A stretch of DNA of 64,000 bases, taken from NCBI RefSeq assembly GCF_964212655.1, contig NZ_OZ156465.1, forward strand, positions 2,914,001 through 2,978,000, in the 5' to 3' direction. Of this stretch, positions 1 through 11,364 are shown piece after piece; within the stretch, counting starts at the first letter, position 1; each line of letters starts with the position of its first letter. A model generated the notes under the pieces. The model made no database searches and was not told the DNA's origin. It worked only from the letters and a program-made list of their open reading frames with translations. The position numbers and the translations under genes were made by a program. The DNA is from Candidatus Thiodiazotropha sp. LNASS1. GTDB taxonomy: Bacteria > Pseudomonadota > Gammaproteobacteria > Chromatiales > Chromatiaceae.

Positions 1-16
1 GATTGAACTGCAATAC

Positions 17-1246
17 TCAATCGACGGCTGCTTCGAGCGAGTTCATTACGTCACTTATACGCTTAATCCTCTCTCGGCGAATCGCATCGCCTAACAGCCT
101 GCCCATCAGCGTATGATCAAGGGTTGCCGATGACACCTCTGAAGCAGCCTGGTAGATGCGCATCAGATCATGCGCTTGAGGGTAGGGGCGTTGCCGAAAA
201 CCCAGTCGTCCCTGGTAATCTGCCTGACACACCAGGATGAATTGTTGTAAGCGCTGCGGTTGGCGAAAGGCATCCAAACCAGCAAGCAGTTTCAGAACCG
301 TTTTCGGCTTTAAATCGTATAATCGATGCAGATATCCATGAAATGTGGCGCAACGGCAGGCCAGTTCGCGAAAACGGGTCGGCGCCTTGATGCGATTGCA
401 TATCCGTTGAATCGCCTTTACGCCACGAGCCTCATGGCCATAGTGACTTGGCAATATCCGCTCTGGGGTGGTCGCCTTACCCAAATCGTGGGTAAGCGTG
501 GCGAACCTGACTTCCGGATCATCGCTCAAGTCAACGGCGACCTGTAGCGCCAACATGGTATGTTCACCGCAATCCACCTCCGGATGCCAGTGCTTCGGTT
601 GGGGAACGCCCCACAGCGCATCGATTTCCGGGAACACCCGTTGCAACGCACCCACCCCTCGCAAGGTCTCGAAAAAGGATCTGGGCCGCGGCTCGCCAAG
701 CGCCCCAGACAGCTCTTGCCAAACCCGCTCCGGAACCAGCTTGTCAAGCCTCCCGGCCACCACCATTTCAACCATCAGGGCCTCAGTCTCAGGCGCCACG
801 GTAAAGCCGAAATCGGCATAGCGCGCCATGAAACGGGCAACGCGCAGAATGCGGATGGGATCATCGACAAAGGCATCGGAGACATGACGAAGCAGGCGCC
901 TTTGCAGATCTTCACGGCCACCGAAAGGATCGATCAGCCGTCCCTGCTCATCCTCTGCAATGGCATTGATGGTGAGATCACGCCGGGCAAGGTCCTGCTC
1001 AAGGGTAACCGGACCATCGTCGGCGAAGTCGCCTTTGGCGCCATCCGCAGATCGTCGACTGCGGGCAAGCGCATACTCCTCATGGGTTTCGGGATGGAGA
1101 TAAATCGGAAAATGGCTGCCGACCTGCTGAAATCCACGGGCCGACATGATATCGGGATCAGCGCCTACAACGACAAAATCACGCTCCTTGACCGGCATGC
1201 CCATGAGCCTGTCTCTGACGGCCCCGCCTACCAGATAGGTCTGCAT
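17..1246 (-). CDS. cca: Multifunctional CCA protein (tRNA nucleotidyltransferase)
   Basis: Adds and repairs the 3' CCA end of tRNAs in the cytoplasm. The 409-residue product aligns along its length with the long gammaproteobacterial class II enzyme. It has the nucleotidyltransferase G-loop GGAVRD (residues 7-12), RRDLTINA in the head domain, and a C-terminal HD phosphohydrolase domain with HDLGK near residue 255. The catalytic carboxylate pair reads E21-R-D23, whereas E. coli has D-R-D, so the first metal ligand is Glu. The start codon overlaps the stop of the upstream DUF4124 gene by one base (TGATG), which suggests translational coupling. Only 16 bases lie beyond the stop in this window. 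Confidence 0.95.
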   Translation of the reverse strand: MQTYLVGGAVRDRLMGMPVKERDFVVVGADPDIMSARGFQQVGSHFPIYLHPETHEEYALARSRRSADGAKGDFADDGPVTLEQDLARRDLTINAIAEDEQGRLIDPFGGREDLQRRLLRHVSDAFVDDPIRILRVARFMARYADFGFTVAPETEALMVEMVVAGRLDKLVPERVWQELSGALGEPRPRSFFETLRGVGALQRVFPEIDALWGVPQPKHWHPEVDCGEHTMLALQVAVDLSDDPEVRFATLTHDLGKATTPERILPSHYGHEARGVKAIQRICNRIKAPTRFRELACRCATFHGYLHRLYDLKPKTVLKLLAGLDAFRQPQRLQQFILVCQADYQGRLGFRQRPYPQAHDLMRIYQAASEVSSATLDHTLMGRLLGDAIRRERIKRISDVMNSLEAAVD

Positions 1247-1716
1247 CAGTAGCCGCGGATTTCCTTGAAATTTTTCCGTGCGGCCTCGACTTTGTCCTCC
1301 GCCTCTTTGATGCGGTCGAAATATTCGGGTTTGATGCGGCTTCTTCCGCCGCTCAAATATTGTCGATCATCTTCGCCAAGCTCCTTGGTCCGTTCCAGAT
1401 CGGCTTCAGCATCTTCCAGCTCCTCGCGCGCCTTGGATAACCGCTCTTCTCGAGAAGCCTTCTTCTCCAGACGTTTTGCCCTGGCCTCTTCCATTGCCTT
1501 GCGGATGGCCGCATTGCGCTCCTCTGTATCGAGTTTCGATGCCTCAGAGGGACCCGGCTGAATTTCGATCTTCTCTACCGTACTGTCTGTCTTCGGCGGT
1601 GTATCGGTATAGGTCACATTACCCTCGGCATCCACAGACCGGTAGACATCTCCCGCTTGCAGCAGGGCCGGCAAGGCCGCTATCAACGATGCCAGAACTG
1701 TTATACGTATATCCAT
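1246..1716 (-). CDS. DUF4124 domain-containing secreted protein
   Basis: A 156-residue protein with a cleavable-looking signal peptide (residues 1-22, ending LLQAG). It then has the DUF4124 signature DVYRSVDAEGNVTYTDTPP, and a long, highly charged Lys/Glu/Arg-rich segment likely to form a coiled coil (about residues 65-150). DUF4124 proteins are periplasmic or envelope proteins of unknown function, common in gammaproteobacteria. It is cotranscribed with and overlaps cca. A second DUF4124 protein lies beside glnA at 23295-23795; the two share only the N-terminal domain. No function can be assigned beyond export. Confidence 0.85.
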   Translation of the reverse strand: MDIRITVLASLIAALPALLQAGDVYRSVDAEGNVTYTDTPPKTDSTVEKIEIQPGPSEASKLDTEERNAAIRKAMEEARAKRLEKKASREERLSKAREELEDAEADLERTKELGEDDRQYLSGGRSRIKPEYFDRIKEAEDKVEAARKNFKEIRGY

Positions 1717-2143
1717 GCTAATCCTCGACTACGTGGTTGATGACCTGTCTCACGCTTGAGTGTGGACTACACACACTGCAGGCACCATGATTTTGAGCAA
1801 CCACTGTTCGCGTTTGATCTGAACGTTAAGAGGCCCGTACTCATTAGACAACAATCTTTCGCTTCATTCATGAATCATTGAGTTCGGTCATGGCTATCAT
1901 AGGGTCTTCCCGTGTTTGCTCACAAGAGATAACTTCAGCAACAACCGACAAGTTACTGCTGTCATTTCCCCCGGGATTGGCCTACAGTCTCTCGAAATGG
2001 CCACAGTATCCTTCGCAAGATTTTGTAAATCCAGGAAGAAAACGACTGGTTTGTGCTTGTTATCGCTACATACTGGACTCTAAATTGATAGATTAGAAAT
2101 CCAGGGGTTCCATATCTGACAATGCCGAGGGGAGACATTAGAT
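1717..2143. other. Intergenic region between the DUF4124 gene and the PilZ gene
   Basis: About 430 bases between divergent genes. A 72-codon open frame at 1878-2096 (+) has no recognisable domain and no good ribosome-binding site, and I regard it as chance. I see no RNA gene, repeat or convincing promoter here. The only clear element is the GGGGAGA ribosome site just before the PilZ gene. Confidence 0.5.
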
Positions 2144-2467
2144 ATGAATGACTTTATCGAGAAGCGCGACTTTTATCGGATGGTGGTGGATGGCGAGGTC
2201 CGATACCGTATCGAAGGCGAGCGTCAGGTCTCCACCGGCAAGGTAAAGAATCTCAGTAATTCAGGCCTGCTGATGAGCTCCGACAGGGAGCTGACACCCG
2301 GCACCAAGATAATCATTGCCATCATACCGGGTCATTCCATCACACCCCCCCTGCTGGCGGATGCAAAGGTAATTCGCAGCGATTCCGCCGAGAGCGATCA
2401 ATTCAATATCGCCTGCAGTATCGACCGCATCCTGACGGAGAGCGACACAGGCCCCGATTTTCCCTGA
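2144..2467 (+). CDS. PilZ domain protein (probable c-di-GMP receptor)
   Basis: A 107-residue single-domain protein. The two PilZ ligand motifs are present: R8-x-x-x-R12 (RDFYR) at the N-terminus and N36-x-S38-x-x-G41 (NLSNSG), followed by the beta-barrel region. PilZ proteins bind cyclic di-GMP and change motility, adhesion or exopolysaccharide output; the partner here is unknown. The ATG follows a strong GGGGAGA ribosome site. It converges on the cytochrome c' gene with a single base between stops, so the two transcripts must overlap at their 3' ends. Confidence 0.88.
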   Translation: MNDFIEKRDFYRMVVDGEVRYRIEGERQVSTGKVKNLSNSGLLMSSDRELTPGTKIIIAIIPGHSITPPLLADAKVIRSDSAESDQFNIACSIDRILTESDTGPDFP

Positions 2468-2468
2468 T

Positions 2469-2939
2469 TCAGTTCTTGTACTTCTTGTGGCAGGCCTTGC
2501 AGGCTTTGCCCGTCGTCTCCAAGGCCTTGCCGAGGGATGCCTTGTCACCATTGACCGCGGTTTCACTCAAACCCCTGGCCGCCTCTGCCAGTTTCTGGTA
2601 TTTGGCTTCGAAGTCATCGAATTCCATCCAGATTTCCGGCAGCGCATCACTCTCCTCAGATTCTGAATCCTCGGGAAAGCCTGGCAACAGATTCAGCCCG
2701 GAGGCGCTTGCCAGGTCTTTTGCATGATGGGCGAACACCTTTTGGTCGAACGGAATCTTGCCTTTCATCATGTTGGACATCGCCTTCATATTCCAGCCGA
2801 AGACATTCATCACGCCCTGACGGTATTCGACCGCCCTCTCTATGTCATCGGCCCACGCTACCGGTGATGCGCATATCAACGATGACGCCAGCGTCAAGGA
2901 AAGCATACTCCCGGTGAAACTATTGTTTTTGCACTTCAT
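2469..2939 (-). CDS. Cytochrome c' family protein
   Basis: A periplasmic four-helix-bundle c-type cytochrome of 156 residues. It has a signal peptide ending around PVAWA, a mature part starting DDIERAVEYRQ, and the single heme site CKACH close to the C-terminus, followed by KKY as is typical of cytochromes c'. The family binds NO and CO and is linked to NO tolerance and anaerobic metabolism. The ATG at 2939 was chosen over an upstream in-frame start because GGGGG lies 8 bases before it and the signal peptide then begins cleanly (MKCKNNSF). There is an acidic SESEES stretch in the middle. Confidence 0.9.
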   Translation of the reverse strand: MKCKNNSFTGSMLSLTLASSLICASPVAWADDIERAVEYRQGVMNVFGWNMKAMSNMMKGKIPFDQKVFAHHAKDLASASGLNLLPGFPEDSESEESDALPEIWMEFDDFEAKYQKLAEAARGLSETAVNGDKASLGKALETTGKACKACHKKYKN

Positions 2940-3074
2940 TGAAAATCCCCCATGAATCGACAGGATGATGTATTGATAAATTCTATAATTGTAAACTGAA
3001 GGGCCATACTTTTTTAGGCTACAATAGTCGATCTGATTGTTACCTCGCCACACGCCTCCTGACCCTAGACCGAT

Positions 3075-6000
3075 ATGCAGCCATCGCCACGAATACGTGA
3101 GATTCCTTACAACTATACGTCCTTCTCTGACCGGGAGATCGTGATCCGGTTCCTTGGCAAACCCATGTGGGAACTGATCGAGGAGCTACGGGGAACTCGC
3201 CGCACCGGACGCTCTGCAAGGATGCTGTTCGAAGTACTAGGCGATATGTGGGTTATCAGCCGCAATCCCTACCTCCAGGACGACCTGCTCGACAATGAAT
3301 CACGCCGAGAGGCCCTGATCGGGGCGCTGAAACATCGCCTTGATCAATTCGAAAACCGTGCCAACGGCAATCAGAAGGCCTTGACCCTGTTGCATGCGGC
3401 AAGGGAAGCCGTGGACAGCTTCCATCGGCGCTTTGACGAACTGATGGCGTTGCGCCGCCGCAGCAAGACCAATCTCATCGGTTTGACCCGGCCAGACAAC
3501 GTGGATTTCAGTGGTTTCGCCCGTGTCTGCCATGCCACGGACGCAACCGACTGGCGGGTAGAGATACCCTTCGTTGTGATCACCCCCGACTCCGAGCAGG
3601 AGATCGCCCCCATCGTCAAGGCATGCATCGATTCCGGATTGACGCTGATCCCCCGCGGCGGAGGTACGGGGTACACCGGCAGCGCCGTACCTCTCGATCC
3701 CCATAGCGCGGTAATCAATACCGAAAAACTCGATTTCATCGATCAGATCGAGTATCGCGCATTACCCGGTGTCGATGACAAGGTCCCGACCATCCGTGTC
3801 GGCGCCGGTGTCGTTACACGCCGTGTATCCGAGATGGCGGAGGCAAACGGTCTCGCCTTCGCGGTCGATCCCACTTCCCAGGATGCCTCGACCATCGGCG
3901 GTAATATCGCCATGAACGCAGGCGGAAAGAAGGCGGTGCTCTGGGGTACTACCCTCGATAATCTCGCCAGCTGGCGCATGGTGATGCCCAATGGTGAGTG
4001 GCTCGAGATCGAGCGCCTCGACCATAATCTTGGCAAGATCCATGAACAGGAGGAGGTACGGTTCCGGCTTACCCGCTATCAAAGCGGCAACAATACGCCG
4101 GAAGCCGAACCAAAGGTCCTCAGCATGCCGGGAAGCGCCTTTCGCAAGGCGGGTCTCGGTAAAGATGTCACCGATAAATTCCTAGCCGGGCTTCCCGGTG
4201 TTCAGAAAGAGGGCTGCGACGGCCTGATCACTTCGGCGCGTTTTATCCTGCATCGGATGCCGCAACAGGTACGCACCCTGTGCATGGAGTTCTTCGGCAG
4301 CGACATCGGTAAGGCAGTACCTGCCATCATCGAAATCAAGCGCTATCTCGACAGGCACGATGAGGTTCAACTGGTGGGCCTGGAACATCTGGATGAGCGC
4401 TACTTGAAAGCGGTCAAATACTCCACCAAGGCACCCCGCCATGAGCATCCGAAAATGGTGCTGTTGGCCGATATTGCCAGTGACAATGAAGAGAGGCTGG
4501 AGCACGCGGCCGCAGAGGTCATACGCATGACAGAGGCCCGGGAAGGGGAGGCCTTTGTCGCCAGCAGTCCGGAGGCGCGCCGCAATTTCTGGCTCGACCG
4601 CGCCCGCACGGCAGCGATTTCAGCCCATACCAACGCCTTCAAGATCAATGAGGATGTGGTCATTCCACTGGACAAGCTGGCCGACTACAGCCGCGGTATC
4701 GAACGTATCAACATCGAGGAGTCGATCAAGAACAAGATTCGAATCGCCGAAGAGGTTATTGCCTATCTCGCCGGTGACCACTCAATGCGCAAACCGGATG
4801 ACGATTTTGAGACGAGTGACGAAAACCGCTCCATCCTACAGGCAAAGCTCGATCTGGCGCGGGAGGCTGTGACACAGGCCCGCCAACGCTGGCACTCGCT
4901 GCTCACTCAGCTCGACGCCCCCGCCAACGCCCATGACGCACTCTTCGACGAGGCTGTGCAACGCACTGTCGAACCCGATGACCGATTGCTCGACCTGCTG
5001 CTCAGACGCGACCTGGTCGTCTCCTACCGCAATGAAATCGCCACCCGCCTGGATGAGATATTCTCCGGGCAGGAGGTACGCCGAATCCGCCGAGCGATGC
5101 GTGATATCCACGCCCGTCTGCGAGATTCCCGCCTGTTCGTCGCCCTGCACATGCATGCCGGTGATGGCAATGTGCACACCAATATACCTGTCCACTCGGA
5201 TAACTATGCCATGCTGCAGCAGGCAGACCGCATTGTTGACCGCATAATGGATCTGGCGATTTCTCTCGGTGGGGCGATTTCGGGAGAACATGGCATCGGC
5301 CTCACCAAACTGCAATACCTGGCAGCGGACAAACTCACCGCATTCGCTGAATACAAACAGGAGGTCGACCCCCAGGGCCGGTTCAATCGCGGAAAGTTGA
5401 TCGAGGGTGCCGATCTGGAGATGGCCTATACGCCCTCGCTGCGCTTGCTGGAACAGGAGGCCATCATCCTCGAAGAGAGTGAATTGGGCACGCTCAACGA
5501 CGAGATTAAGCACTGTTTGCGATGCGGCAAGTGTAAACCGGTCTGCATGACCCACATACCCCGCGCCAATCTGCTCTATTCTCCGCGTAACAAGATCCTT
5601 GCCACCGGTCTGATCGTGGAGGCCTTTCTCTACGAAGAGCAGACCCGTCGCGGCATCTCCATGCAACACTTCGCTGAGATGAACGATGTCGCGGACCACT
5701 GCACGGTCTGTCACAAATGCGAAATCCCCTGCCCGGTAAATATCGATTTCGGTGAAGTGACGACGATGATGCGAAAAATCCTCGTCGACCGGGGTAAAAA
5801 GCGCAGAAACCTCGGTACAGCCGCCGCAATGACCTTTCTCAACATCACTCACCCCGCCGCCATCCGCTGGCTGCGCAAGGGACTGGCGGAGTGGGGCTTC
5901 AAAGGGCTCAATCTCGGCTATGCACTGGCTGGCAAGGCCGGTATGCGCAAGCCCAAAAACCAACCGCCCAAAGCCACCACAGGAACACCAAAGCCCCAGG

Positions 6001-6926
6001 CAATGGTGGTGGAGATGGTGCAAAAACCGATTCGGGTCGAACCGCCCAAACTGACCCTGCGGGATGCCCTGAAGCTGGAAACAACAGACTCTGTGCCGAT
6101 CCTGCGCAACCCAAGAAAGGTCAATGAAGAGAGCGATGCGATTTTCTATTTTCCCGGTTGCGGTTCTGAACGTCTGTTCAGTGAAATCGGTTTGGCTACC
6201 CTTGCCATGCTTTGTGAACTGGGGGCGGAGACGGTCCTGCCACCCAGCTATCTCTGTTGCGGCTATCCGCAAACCGCAGCCGGCCTCCACGAACGTGGAC
6301 ATCGCATCACCACCGAGAACCGGGTCCTCTTCCACCGTATTGCCAACACCCTGAACTACATGGATATCAAGACCGTGCTGGTCTCCTGCGGCACCTGTAT
6401 GGACCAACTGCTGAAATATCAGTTCGAGAAGATCTTTCCCGGCTGTCGCCTGCTCGATATTCACGAATACATGGTGGAGCGAGGAATCTCGTTACCGGGT
6501 AATCAGCAGACCGAGTATCTTTACCACGATCCCTGTCACACCCCGATCAAACACTACACACCGCAACAGGTTGCCGGCAAACTGATGGGCAAACCCGTAC
6601 TGCTGAGCGACCGCTGCTGCGGCGAAGCAGGTACATTGGGAACCAGCCGCCCCGACATCGCTAATCAGTTACGCTTCAGGAAATCGGAAGAACTCCACAA
6701 TGGCATAGATAGGCTGCTTAAAAATGACCCGGCTGCCACACCGCAGATTAAGCTTTTGACAAGCTGCCCTGCCTGCCTGCAGGGACTCAGTCGCTACACC
6801 GACGAGACCGCCTTAAGGCCTGATTATCTGGTGCTTGAAACCATCCGTCAGCTGCATGGCGAGGCGTGGCAACAGCGTTTCATCGATCAACTAATGCAGG
6901 ATGGCATTGAGCTTGTATTGGTCTAG
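3075..6926 (+). CDS. Giant FAD-linked oxidase / Fe-S oxidoreductase (DUF3683 fusion)
   Basis: A 1283-residue fusion protein. Order: an N-terminal DUF3683-type region (about 1-150); a FAD-binding type-4 domain with [10 protein letters not shown] near residue 195; a FAD-oxidase C-terminal domain with the histidine-rich [12 protein letters not shown] and [10 protein letters not shown]. Then come two 4Fe-4S clusters ([11 protein letters not shown] near 814, [12 protein letters not shown] near 875) and two CCG cysteine-rich domains (GCG and CCGYP near 1026-1060; CCGEAG near 1181). This combines in one chain the GlcD- or Dld-like and GlcF- or LldE-like parts of 2-hydroxyacid dehydrogenases. Oxidation of a 2-hydroxyacid with electron delivery to the quinone pool is inferred; the substrate cannot be read. 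It stands alone as a transcription unit. Confidence 0.88.
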   Translation: MQPSPRIREIPYNYTSFSDREIVIRFLGKPMWELIEELRGTRRTGRSARMLFEVLGDMWVISRNPYLQDDLLDNESRREALIGALKHRLDQFENRANGNQKALTLLHAAREAVDSFHRRFDELMALRRRSKTNLIGLTRPDNVDFSGFARVCHATDATDWRVEIPFVVITPDSEQEIAPIVKACIDSGLTLIPRGGGTGYTGSAVPLDPHSAVINTEKLDFIDQIEYRALPGVDDKVPTIRVGAGVVTRRVSEMAEANGLAFAVDPTSQDASTIGGNIAMNAGGKKAVLWGTTLDNLASWRMVMPNGEWLEIERLDHNLGKIHEQEEVRFRLTRYQSGNNTPEAEPKVLSMPGSAFRKAGLGKDVTDKFLAGLPGVQKEGCDGLITSARFILHRMPQQVRTLCMEFFGSDIGKAVPAIIEIKRYLDRHDEVQLVGLEHLDERYLKAVKYSTKAPRHEHPKMVLLADIASDNEERLEHAAAEVIRMTEAREGEAFVASSPEARRNFWLDRARTAAISAHTNAFKINEDVVIPLDKLADYSRGIERINIEESIKNKIRIAEEVIAYLAGDHSMRKPDDDFETSDENRSILQAKLDLAREAVTQARQRWHSLLTQLDAPANAHDALFDEAVQRTVEPDDRLLDLLLRRDLVVSYRNEIATRLDEIFSGQEVRRIRRAMRDIHARLRDSRLFVALHMHAGDGNVHTNIPVHSDNYAMLQQADRIVDRIMDLAISLGGAISGEHGIGLTKLQYLAADKLTAFAEYKQEVDPQGRFNRGKLIEGADLEMAYTPSLRLLEQEAIILEESELGTLNDEIKHCLRCGKCKPVCMTHIPRANLLYSPRNKILATGLIVEAFLYEEQTRRGISMQHFAEMNDVADHCTVCHKCEIPCPVNIDFGEVTTMMRKILVDRGKKRRNLGTAAAMTFLNITHPAAIRWLRKGLAEWGFKGLNLGYALAGKAGMRKPKNQPPKATTGTPKPQAMVVEMVQKPIRVEPPKLTLRDALKLETTDSVPILRNPRKVNEESDAIFYFPGCGSERLFSEIGLATLAMLCELGAETVLPPSYLCCGYPQTAAGLHERGHRITTENRVLFHRIANTLNYMDIKTVLVSCGTCMDQLLKYQFEKIFPGCRLLDIHEYMVERGISLPGNQQTEYLYHDPCHTPIKHYTPQQVAGKLMGKPVLLSDRCCGEAGTLGTSRPDIANQLRFRKSEELHNGIDRLLKNDPAATPQIKLLTSCPACLQGLSRYTDETALRPDYLVLETIRQLHGEAWQQRFIDQLMQDGIELVLV

Positions 6927-7065
6927 CCAGACGCTATCCCGCCAGCGGTAAATTAGGGGATGTTTCAATATTATTTGAGTGGTTCCGGCGCAATCATGTG
7001 CGCCTTACTTCTGCTACTGTTTACTCATACTCAATACAATAATAAGCATACTGAAGGTGAGTTTA

Positions 7066-9885
7066 ATGACCGATACATTCGCGAAGGCCTGCATCAAACA
7101 TGATAAGGCACTGCGCCAGCGCGTTCACTTGCTCGGCGTACTGCTGGGTGAAGTCCTGCGCGAGCAGGTGGGCAAGGAGACTTACACAGTCGTTGAACGA
7201 TTGCGCAAAGGCTACCTGAAACTGCATGCAAAACCTGATCGTGCGCTCTATAACCGCCTCACCCGACTGATCGAATCCTTACAACCGGAGATGCTGAGTG
7301 CCGTGGTACGTGCCTTCAGTATCTATTTCATGTTGGTAAACATCGCCGAAGAGGCGTTTCTGCATCGTCAACGCCGGCGTATTGCAGGCAAGGGAAGCGA
7401 GCTTTGGGAGGGATCTTTCGATCACACATTACGTGGCTTCCGCAAGCAGGGCATTGCACCACAGCAACTGCAAAACATTCTTGATGATGCAGCCTATATA
7501 CCGGTTTTTACCGCCCACCCGACAGAATCGAAACGCCTGGTCGTCATGAAACTGTTACGGCGTATATTCCTCACAAGCGAGGTGCTGGATGCACCGAAAC
7601 GCGGCCTAAACCAACGGCAAGCGGCGATTAAATCGCTCAAGACGCAAATCCAGATCCTATGGAAAACCGAAGAGGTGAGGGCGGTGCGACCCGAGGTTCG
7701 GAATGAGATACGTCTTGGGCTTTACTACTTCCAAAACAGCCTGTTTGAGGCTATTCCCCAGGTTTTTCGCCGCCTTCAGAACGGTATCGACCGGGTCTAT
7801 GCCGACCATCAAGAGTATCATGGTATCCAGTTACCATCCTTTATTCGATTCGGTTCCTGGATCGGCGGAGACCGTGATGGCAATCCCTTTGTCACAGCGG
7901 AAGTCACCCGCCTTGCGCTGAAACAGCAACAGCAAACCATACTGGGTGAGTATATTCGTCGTGTCGACAAGCTGATTGCGGAGCTGACCTTCTCCGACAG
8001 ATTCTGTACGCCCAACTGGTCGTTCAACGAGAGCCTCAAATCCGACAACGAACGCTACCAGGCCTTCTTCCAAGACAATCCCAGACGCTTCGAGGATGAA
8101 CCTTACCGGCGTAAATTGTTCATTGTTCGTGAAAGACTGAAACAGTCACTGCAATCCGTTGAGGCGACGACAACTCCAATACAAGATTCGAATCCGGAAG
8201 CCTACACCACCGAGACAGCCTTCCAACGTGATCTAAAGCTGATATCCCATTCAATGCTCAGCCATGGCGATGAAGATGCCGCAGAGGGTGAGCTACAGGA
8301 CCTGATCCATCTTGCCGAAACCTTCGGCTTCTATCTGGCACGCCTCGATATCAGACAAGAGTCGTCCCTGCACACGGATGCCGTGGCTGAGATTCTCGGC
8401 ATTACCGGCGATGCGACCGCGTATCACAACCTGAACAGTCAGCAGCGCATGCAATTGCTCGACAGCGTGATTACCGAGGGTACGACACAACCGTTGCAGG
8501 TGGATAAACTCACCCAAGAGACCCGTGACATACTAGAGGTGTTTGACCTTATTGCGGACAGTAAACGCGATATCAGTCCCCTCGCGATTGGACAGTACGT
8601 AATTTCCATGACCCACCATGCCAGCGACATCATGGAGGTCGCATTCCTTGGCAGCCTCTCGGGTCTTATCGGTCTGCAGAACGGCGCCTGGTTCTGTCAG
8701 CTTGAGATTTCACCCCTGTTCGAAACCATCAACGACTTGAAGAACAGCGAATCGATCCTCGACGAACTGTTTTCCAACACTTGTTATCGGCAACTGCTTA
8801 ACGCCAATAATGATCGACAGGAAGTCATGCTCGGCTACTCAGACTCCGCGAAAGATGGCGGAATCATGGCCTCAGCCTGGAATCTCTATCAAACCCAAAA
8901 GCGTATTATCGCACTTGCGGAAAAACAAGGTATTCAGTGCAGACTCTTTCACGGTCGCGGTGGCACGGTAGGCCGTGGTGGCGGCCCCACCCATCAATCC
9001 ATTCTTGCTCAGCCCGGCAATACGGTTAAAGGGGAGATAAAATTTACCGAGCAGGGCGAGGTGCTTTCAAATAAATACAGCAATTTCGAAACTGCCATCT
9101 TCGAACTGACCATGGGCATCACCGGGCTTTTCAAAGCCAGTCTTGGTGAAGTACGAGATATCAGGGAGGAGAAACAGCAATACCTCGAAGCCCTGGAAGA
9201 GATCGCAACCATCAGCGAACACCATTTTCGACAATTGACCGAAGGCACCGACGGCTTTCTCGACTACTTCTATGAGGCCACACCGGTTAACGAGATCGGA
9301 ATGATGAATATCGGCTCACGCCCCTCGCATCGTAACAAGGGTAATCGTTCCAAATCATCGGTCAGGGCTATTGCATGGGTATTCGGTTGGGGACAAGCAA
9401 GGCAGAACATTCCCGGTTGGTATGGCATTGGCTTTGCGCTTGAGCAATGGCGCAAGCAAAAGCCAGGCCGCATGAATACCCTGCAGGCTATGTATAGGCA
9501 CTGGCCCTTTTTTCACGCGCTACTGAGCAATGCACAGATGGCGCTGTTCAAAACCGACATGACCATCGCCTGGGAGTACGCCAACCTTTGCGGTGATAAC
9601 TCCACACGGGATCGAATCTTCAGCGAAATTGAACTCGAATACGAGCGGACCAGGAAGCAGATTCTTAAGATAGCCCGAATAGATAATCTGCTGGATGACA
9701 TGCCAGTACTGCAAAAATCCCTCAGTCGTCGCGACTCCTACCTCGACCCCCTCAACCACATACAGCTGGGTCTCCTCAGACACTATCGCCACACCGATCT
9801 CCAGGAGGAAGAGGAAGAGATGTGGTTGCGTCCGTTACTGCGCTCAATCAACGCCATTTCCGCTGGACTGCGAAATACCGGTTAG
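7066..9885 (+). CDS. ppc: Phosphoenolpyruvate carboxylase
   Basis: Converts phosphoenolpyruvate plus bicarbonate to oxaloacetate (anaplerosis). The 939-residue protein has all family hallmarks: the catalytic-His motif [10 protein letters not shown] near residue 150, GGDRDGNP near 267, the glycine-rich loop [17 protein letters not shown] near 630, [10 protein letters not shown], and the invariant C-terminal NTG. The ATG at 7066 is preceded by GAAGGTGAG and gives a normal N-terminus. An open frame extends 29 codons further upstream but looks untranslated (Cys- and Leu-rich, no ribosome site). Confidence 0.97.
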   Translation: MTDTFAKACIKHDKALRQRVHLLGVLLGEVLREQVGKETYTVVERLRKGYLKLHAKPDRALYNRLTRLIESLQPEMLSAVVRAFSIYFMLVNIAEEAFLHRQRRRIAGKGSELWEGSFDHTLRGFRKQGIAPQQLQNILDDAAYIPVFTAHPTESKRLVVMKLLRRIFLTSEVLDAPKRGLNQRQAAIKSLKTQIQILWKTEEVRAVRPEVRNEIRLGLYYFQNSLFEAIPQVFRRLQNGIDRVYADHQEYHGIQLPSFIRFGSWIGGDRDGNPFVTAEVTRLALKQQQQTILGEYIRRVDKLIAELTFSDRFCTPNWSFNESLKSDNERYQAFFQDNPRRFEDEPYRRKLFIVRERLKQSLQSVEATTTPIQDSNPEAYTTETAFQRDLKLISHSMLSHGDEDAAEGELQDLIHLAETFGFYLARLDIRQESSLHTDAVAEILGITGDATAYHNLNSQQRMQLLDSVITEGTTQPLQVDKLTQETRDILEVFDLIADSKRDISPLAIGQYVISMTHHASDIMEVAFLGSLSGLIGLQNGAWFCQLEISPLFETINDLKNSESILDELFSNTCYRQLLNANNDRQEVMLGYSDSAKDGGIMASAWNLYQTQKRIIALAEKQGIQCRLFHGRGGTVGRGGGPTHQSILAQPGNTVKGEIKFTEQGEVLSNKYSNFETAIFELTMGITGLFKASLGEVRDIREEKQQYLEALEEIATISEHHFRQLTEGTDGFLDYFYEATPVNEIGMMNIGSRPSHRNKGNRSKSSVRAIAWVFGWGQARQNIPGWYGIGFALEQWRKQKPGRMNTLQAMYRHWPFFHALLSNAQMALFKTDMTIAWEYANLCGDNSTRDRIFSEIELEYERTRKQILKIARIDNLLDDMPVLQKSLSRRDSYLDPLNHIQLGLLRHYRHTDLQEEEEEMWLRPLLRSINAISAGLRNTG

Positions 9886-10086
9886 ACGTATCGCAAAGGA
9901 TAGGATGCCCTGCAGCTGATCTTACCATCGAACCTTCCGGTCTCAGCCGGACATGTTTGTGAAGCTGCTTGCATATTTGTGAACTCAACCATTGGTCATA
10001 ACATTTCACTACTGTAGTTTTCGAACCGTGCGCCGATTAAAAAGAAGCGATTCGGCAGATGTCGTCTGTTCGCGCAACAAACAGAA

Positions 10087-11364
10087 ATGCAGATTAAGAA
10101 TATGTTGTTGATCAAGAATAAAACTCTGGTGGTGATAGTCATAGCACTGGGAATTACGCTGAGTGCCTGCGGCGGTGGCTCGAGCAGCGATACTTCGAGC
10201 ACCAACAGTACAGATCAGAACAACTCTCAAGACCAGGCAGAGCAGGATACTCCAGTTGCCAGTGATGAACCCCCTTCTGATCCGGTCCAGACAAACCAAA
10301 GGCCCACCGCTCGCGTGACTGCCTCACAACAGGTCACTTCGGGTGAGACCGTGACTTTGGACGGTTCCGGCTCAAGCGATCCTGATGGAGACACCCTGAA
10401 TTTTATCTGGAGTCAGACCCAGGGATCATCGATCGGCTTGGTGAACGTGGCAAATCCAACCCTCAGCTTCATAGCCCCAAGCGTCGAACAGGCAACCAGC
10501 TACAGTTTCCAGCTGCAGGTAAACGATGGCGAGCTCTCTGACAGTGCGGCGATATCCATCACCGTAACACCGATGGTGGACAGCACACCACCCACCATCG
10601 TTGCAAGAGTACCACAACCAAACACCACGGATGTCTCTGTCACAACCAGTATCAGTTTAGATTTTGACGAACCGCTGCTGGAATCCCTGATCAACAGTCA
10701 AAGCCTGCAGCTAAGTGTCGATTCCTCCCCTGTTTCGGCAAGCGTCAGCTACGACGATCAAAACAACCGCCTATCGCTGACCCCAGATGCTGCACTTACC
10801 GCGGCAACAACATACACGGTCACCCTTGCCGGTAACCTGCAGGACCTGGCTGGCAATCCAGTGGCAAGTGTCAGTTGGAACTTCACTACGGGATCGCAAT
10901 ACAACCTGGGAGAGACACCACAAAGCACCATCGATCTCTGTATGAGCACAAGTGATAAGGTGATGCTGAGCCTGATCAACAACGCCAGGGCCGTAGCAAG
11001 GTCCTGCGGCACGACCAACTATCCGACAGCGCCGTCGCTTGCCTGGCACTGCAGCCTCGAACAGGCAGCTCAAGGCCACTCCACATCGATGGCCGACAAC
11101 GATTTTTTCAACCATATAGGACTTGACGAATCAGATCCGGGAGACCGCATCACAGCTACCGGCTACATCTGGCGCACCTATGGCGAGAATATCGCGGCCG
11201 GTTACCCTGATGAGGAGAGCACCGTCTCCGCTTTGCTGGACAGCCCCGGTCATTGCGCCAATATCATGAATCCCGGTTTTAGCGAAGTGGGTACCGCGGT
11301 TGCTGAAAACTCCGCATCTACCTACGTCATCTACTGGACGCAGAATTTTGCCGACAGATTCTAG
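10087..11364 (+). CDS. Lipoprotein with PKD-like, Ig-like and CAP (SCP/PR-1) domains
   Basis: A 425-residue predicted outer-membrane or surface lipoprotein. A hydrophobic signal segment ends in the lipobox LSAC (Cys28), then comes a Gly/Ser/Thr/Gln-rich linker (about 29-75). Next are a PKD-like domain (DGSGSSDPDGDTL near 95-105) and a Big_5-type Ig-like domain (STPPTIVARVPQP onward to WNFTTG). The C-terminal CAP domain (about 290-425) has HSTSMADNDFFNHIG, YGENIAAG and SPGHCANIMNP. CAP domains in bacteria are envelope proteins of mostly unknown activity. The exact start (10087 or 10102) is unsettled because no clear ribosome site is visible. Confidence 0.85.
   Translation: MQIKNMLLIKNKTLVVIVIALGITLSACGGGSSSDTSSTNSTDQNNSQDQAEQDTPVASDEPPSDPVQTNQRPTARVTASQQVTSGETVTLDGSGSSDPDGDTLNFIWSQTQGSSIGLVNVANPTLSFIAPSVEQATSYSFQLQVNDGELSDSAAISITVTPMVDSTPPTIVARVPQPNTTDVSVTTSISLDFDEPLLESLINSQSLQLSVDSSPVSASVSYDDQNNRLSLTPDAALTAATTYTVTLAGNLQDLAGNPVASVSWNFTTGSQYNLGETPQSTIDLCMSTSDKVMLSLINNARAVARSCGTTNYPTAPSLAWHCSLEQAAQGHSTSMADNDFFNHIGLDESDPGDRITATGYIWRTYGENIAAGYPDEESTVSALLDSPGHCANIMNPGFSEVGTAVAENSASTYVIYWTQNFADRF

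Noticed and set aside
1878-2096. 72-codon frame before the PilZ gene
   Set aside because: No ribosome site and no protein-like features; ends just before a real gene.
2968-2985. TTGATAAATTCTA as an FNR box for the cytochrome c' gene
   Set aside because: Only one half-site matches; the second half lacks ATCAA.
4836-6464. 542-codon minus-strand frame opposite the FAD/Fe-S oxidase
   Set aside because: Shadow of the large oxidase gene in high-bias codons; no domain.
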